This document shows, piece by piece, positions 4,855 to 5,160 of a stretch of DNA of 5,160 bases (its first letter is position 1; each line of letters opens with the position of its first letter). The notes below the pieces were generated by a model. The model was not told the DNA's origin. It did not search any database and was given only the letters and a program-made list of their open reading frames with translations. This stretch comes from Betaproteobacteria bacterium (GTDB taxonomy: Bacteria > Pseudomonadota > Gammaproteobacteria > Burkholderiales > SG8-41), in the NCBI GenBank assembly GCA_021414185.1, contig JAIOOZ010000181.1, positions 1 through 5,160 of the forward strand, in the 5' to 3' direction. The translations under genes and the position numbers were made by a program.

Positions 4855-5160
4855 ATGCAACGCAAGGACATCAAAATACGCGCGAGCGGCGGCGGCGAAT
4901 TCGACTGCTACGTGGTGACGCCGGATGCCAAGGGCAAAGTCCCGGCCATCGTGCTTGCTTCCGCGATACATGGCGTCGATGCGGACGTGCGCGCAATCGC
5001 CGATGAATTTGCCGCGGCAGGCTATATCGCGGCGGCGCCGGACTTGTTCTGGCGCTCGGTGCCGGGGCCGCTGAAGCGCGGCGACGAGCGCACGGCGGGA
5101 CGCGGGCAGCCGCGCCTGGAAAAAATCAAGGCCGGTGAAGCCGACATGGCAGACGCGCTC
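4855..5160 (+). CDS. Dienelactone hydrolase-family protein, N-terminal part (runs off the right edge)
   Basis: The first 102 codons of a cytoplasmic alpha/beta hydrolase are present; the frame stays open to the edge. The family hydrolyses dienelactones to maleylacetates in chlorocatechol breakdown, though most members have other or unknown ester substrates. Visible features: an N-terminal strand pair (DIKIRASGGGEFDCYVVTP, 5-23) typical of DLH proteins; strand PAIVLASAIHGVDADVRAIADEFAAAGYIAAAPDLFWR (30-67), where HG (39-40) marks the oxyanion region and PDLFWR is the family's conserved turn; and a lid-like segment VPGPLKRGDER (69-79). The position of the classical regulatory glutamate (QEIFG in ClcD) reads SAIHG, so that Glu is replaced. 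The nucleophile, Asp and His of the triad would lie beyond the window. It follows the isomerase by 31 bp with a good ribosome binding site, which suggests one transcript and a role in the same ring- or lactone-processing route. Confidence 0.88.
   Translation, partial: MQRKDIKIRASGGGEFDCYVVTPDAKGKVPAIVLASAIHGVDADVRAIADEFAAAGYIAAAPDLFWRSVPGPLKRGDERTAGRGQPRLEKIKAGEADMADAL

Overview
The window is GC-rich proteobacterial DNA, most likely from a betaproteobacterium of the Burkholderiales type. The main reason is an intact Bug/TctC-family periplasmic solute receptor, a family greatly expanded in that group. The mix of periplasmic c-type cytochromes and aromatic or keto-acid catabolic enzymes fits. 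The assignment is an inference; there is no rRNA or other phylogenetic marker here.

Layout from left to right. (1) Positions 1-930, minus strand: a diheme cytochrome c4-like protein is followed, through an ATGA stop/start overlap, by a membrane-anchored cytochrome c that runs off the left edge. (2) Positions 931-1185: a gene-free spacer dominated by a nested, imperfect inverted repeat (970-1130) that looks like a small dispersed palindromic or MITE-like element. A perfect 14-bp palindrome (1169-1182) lies just after the next gene's stop. (3) Positions 1186-2046, minus: an HpcH/HpaI-family aldolase starting at a GTG with a good ribosome binding site. (4) Positions 2047-2302: a divergent intergenic region with a candidate aldolase promoter and two abutting perfect palindromes of 20 and 12 bp. 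(5) Positions 2303-3124, plus: an exported or lipid-anchored protein of unknown function with a faint resemblance to the isochorismatase-like fold. (6) Positions 3157-4167, minus: the Bug receptor, convergent with the unknown gene. (7) Positions 4236-4823, plus: a DsbA-fold 2-hydroxychromene-2-carboxylate isomerase-like protein, followed 31 bp later by the start of a dienelactone hydrolase-family protein that runs off the right edge.

Read together, the right half resembles a small catabolic locus. A receptor for an organic acid is divergently transcribed from an isomerase and an alpha/beta hydrolase, with a class II aldolase nearby. The left-hand cytochrome pair would take electrons from a periplasmic or membrane oxidoreductase encoded outside the window. 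No single pathway or substrate can be named from the sequence. No tRNA, rRNA, CRISPR array, transposase or phage gene was seen. The points most worth checking are the double palindrome, the unknown exported protein, the nested repeat, and the loss of the usual regulatory glutamate in the dienelactone hydrolase-like protein.
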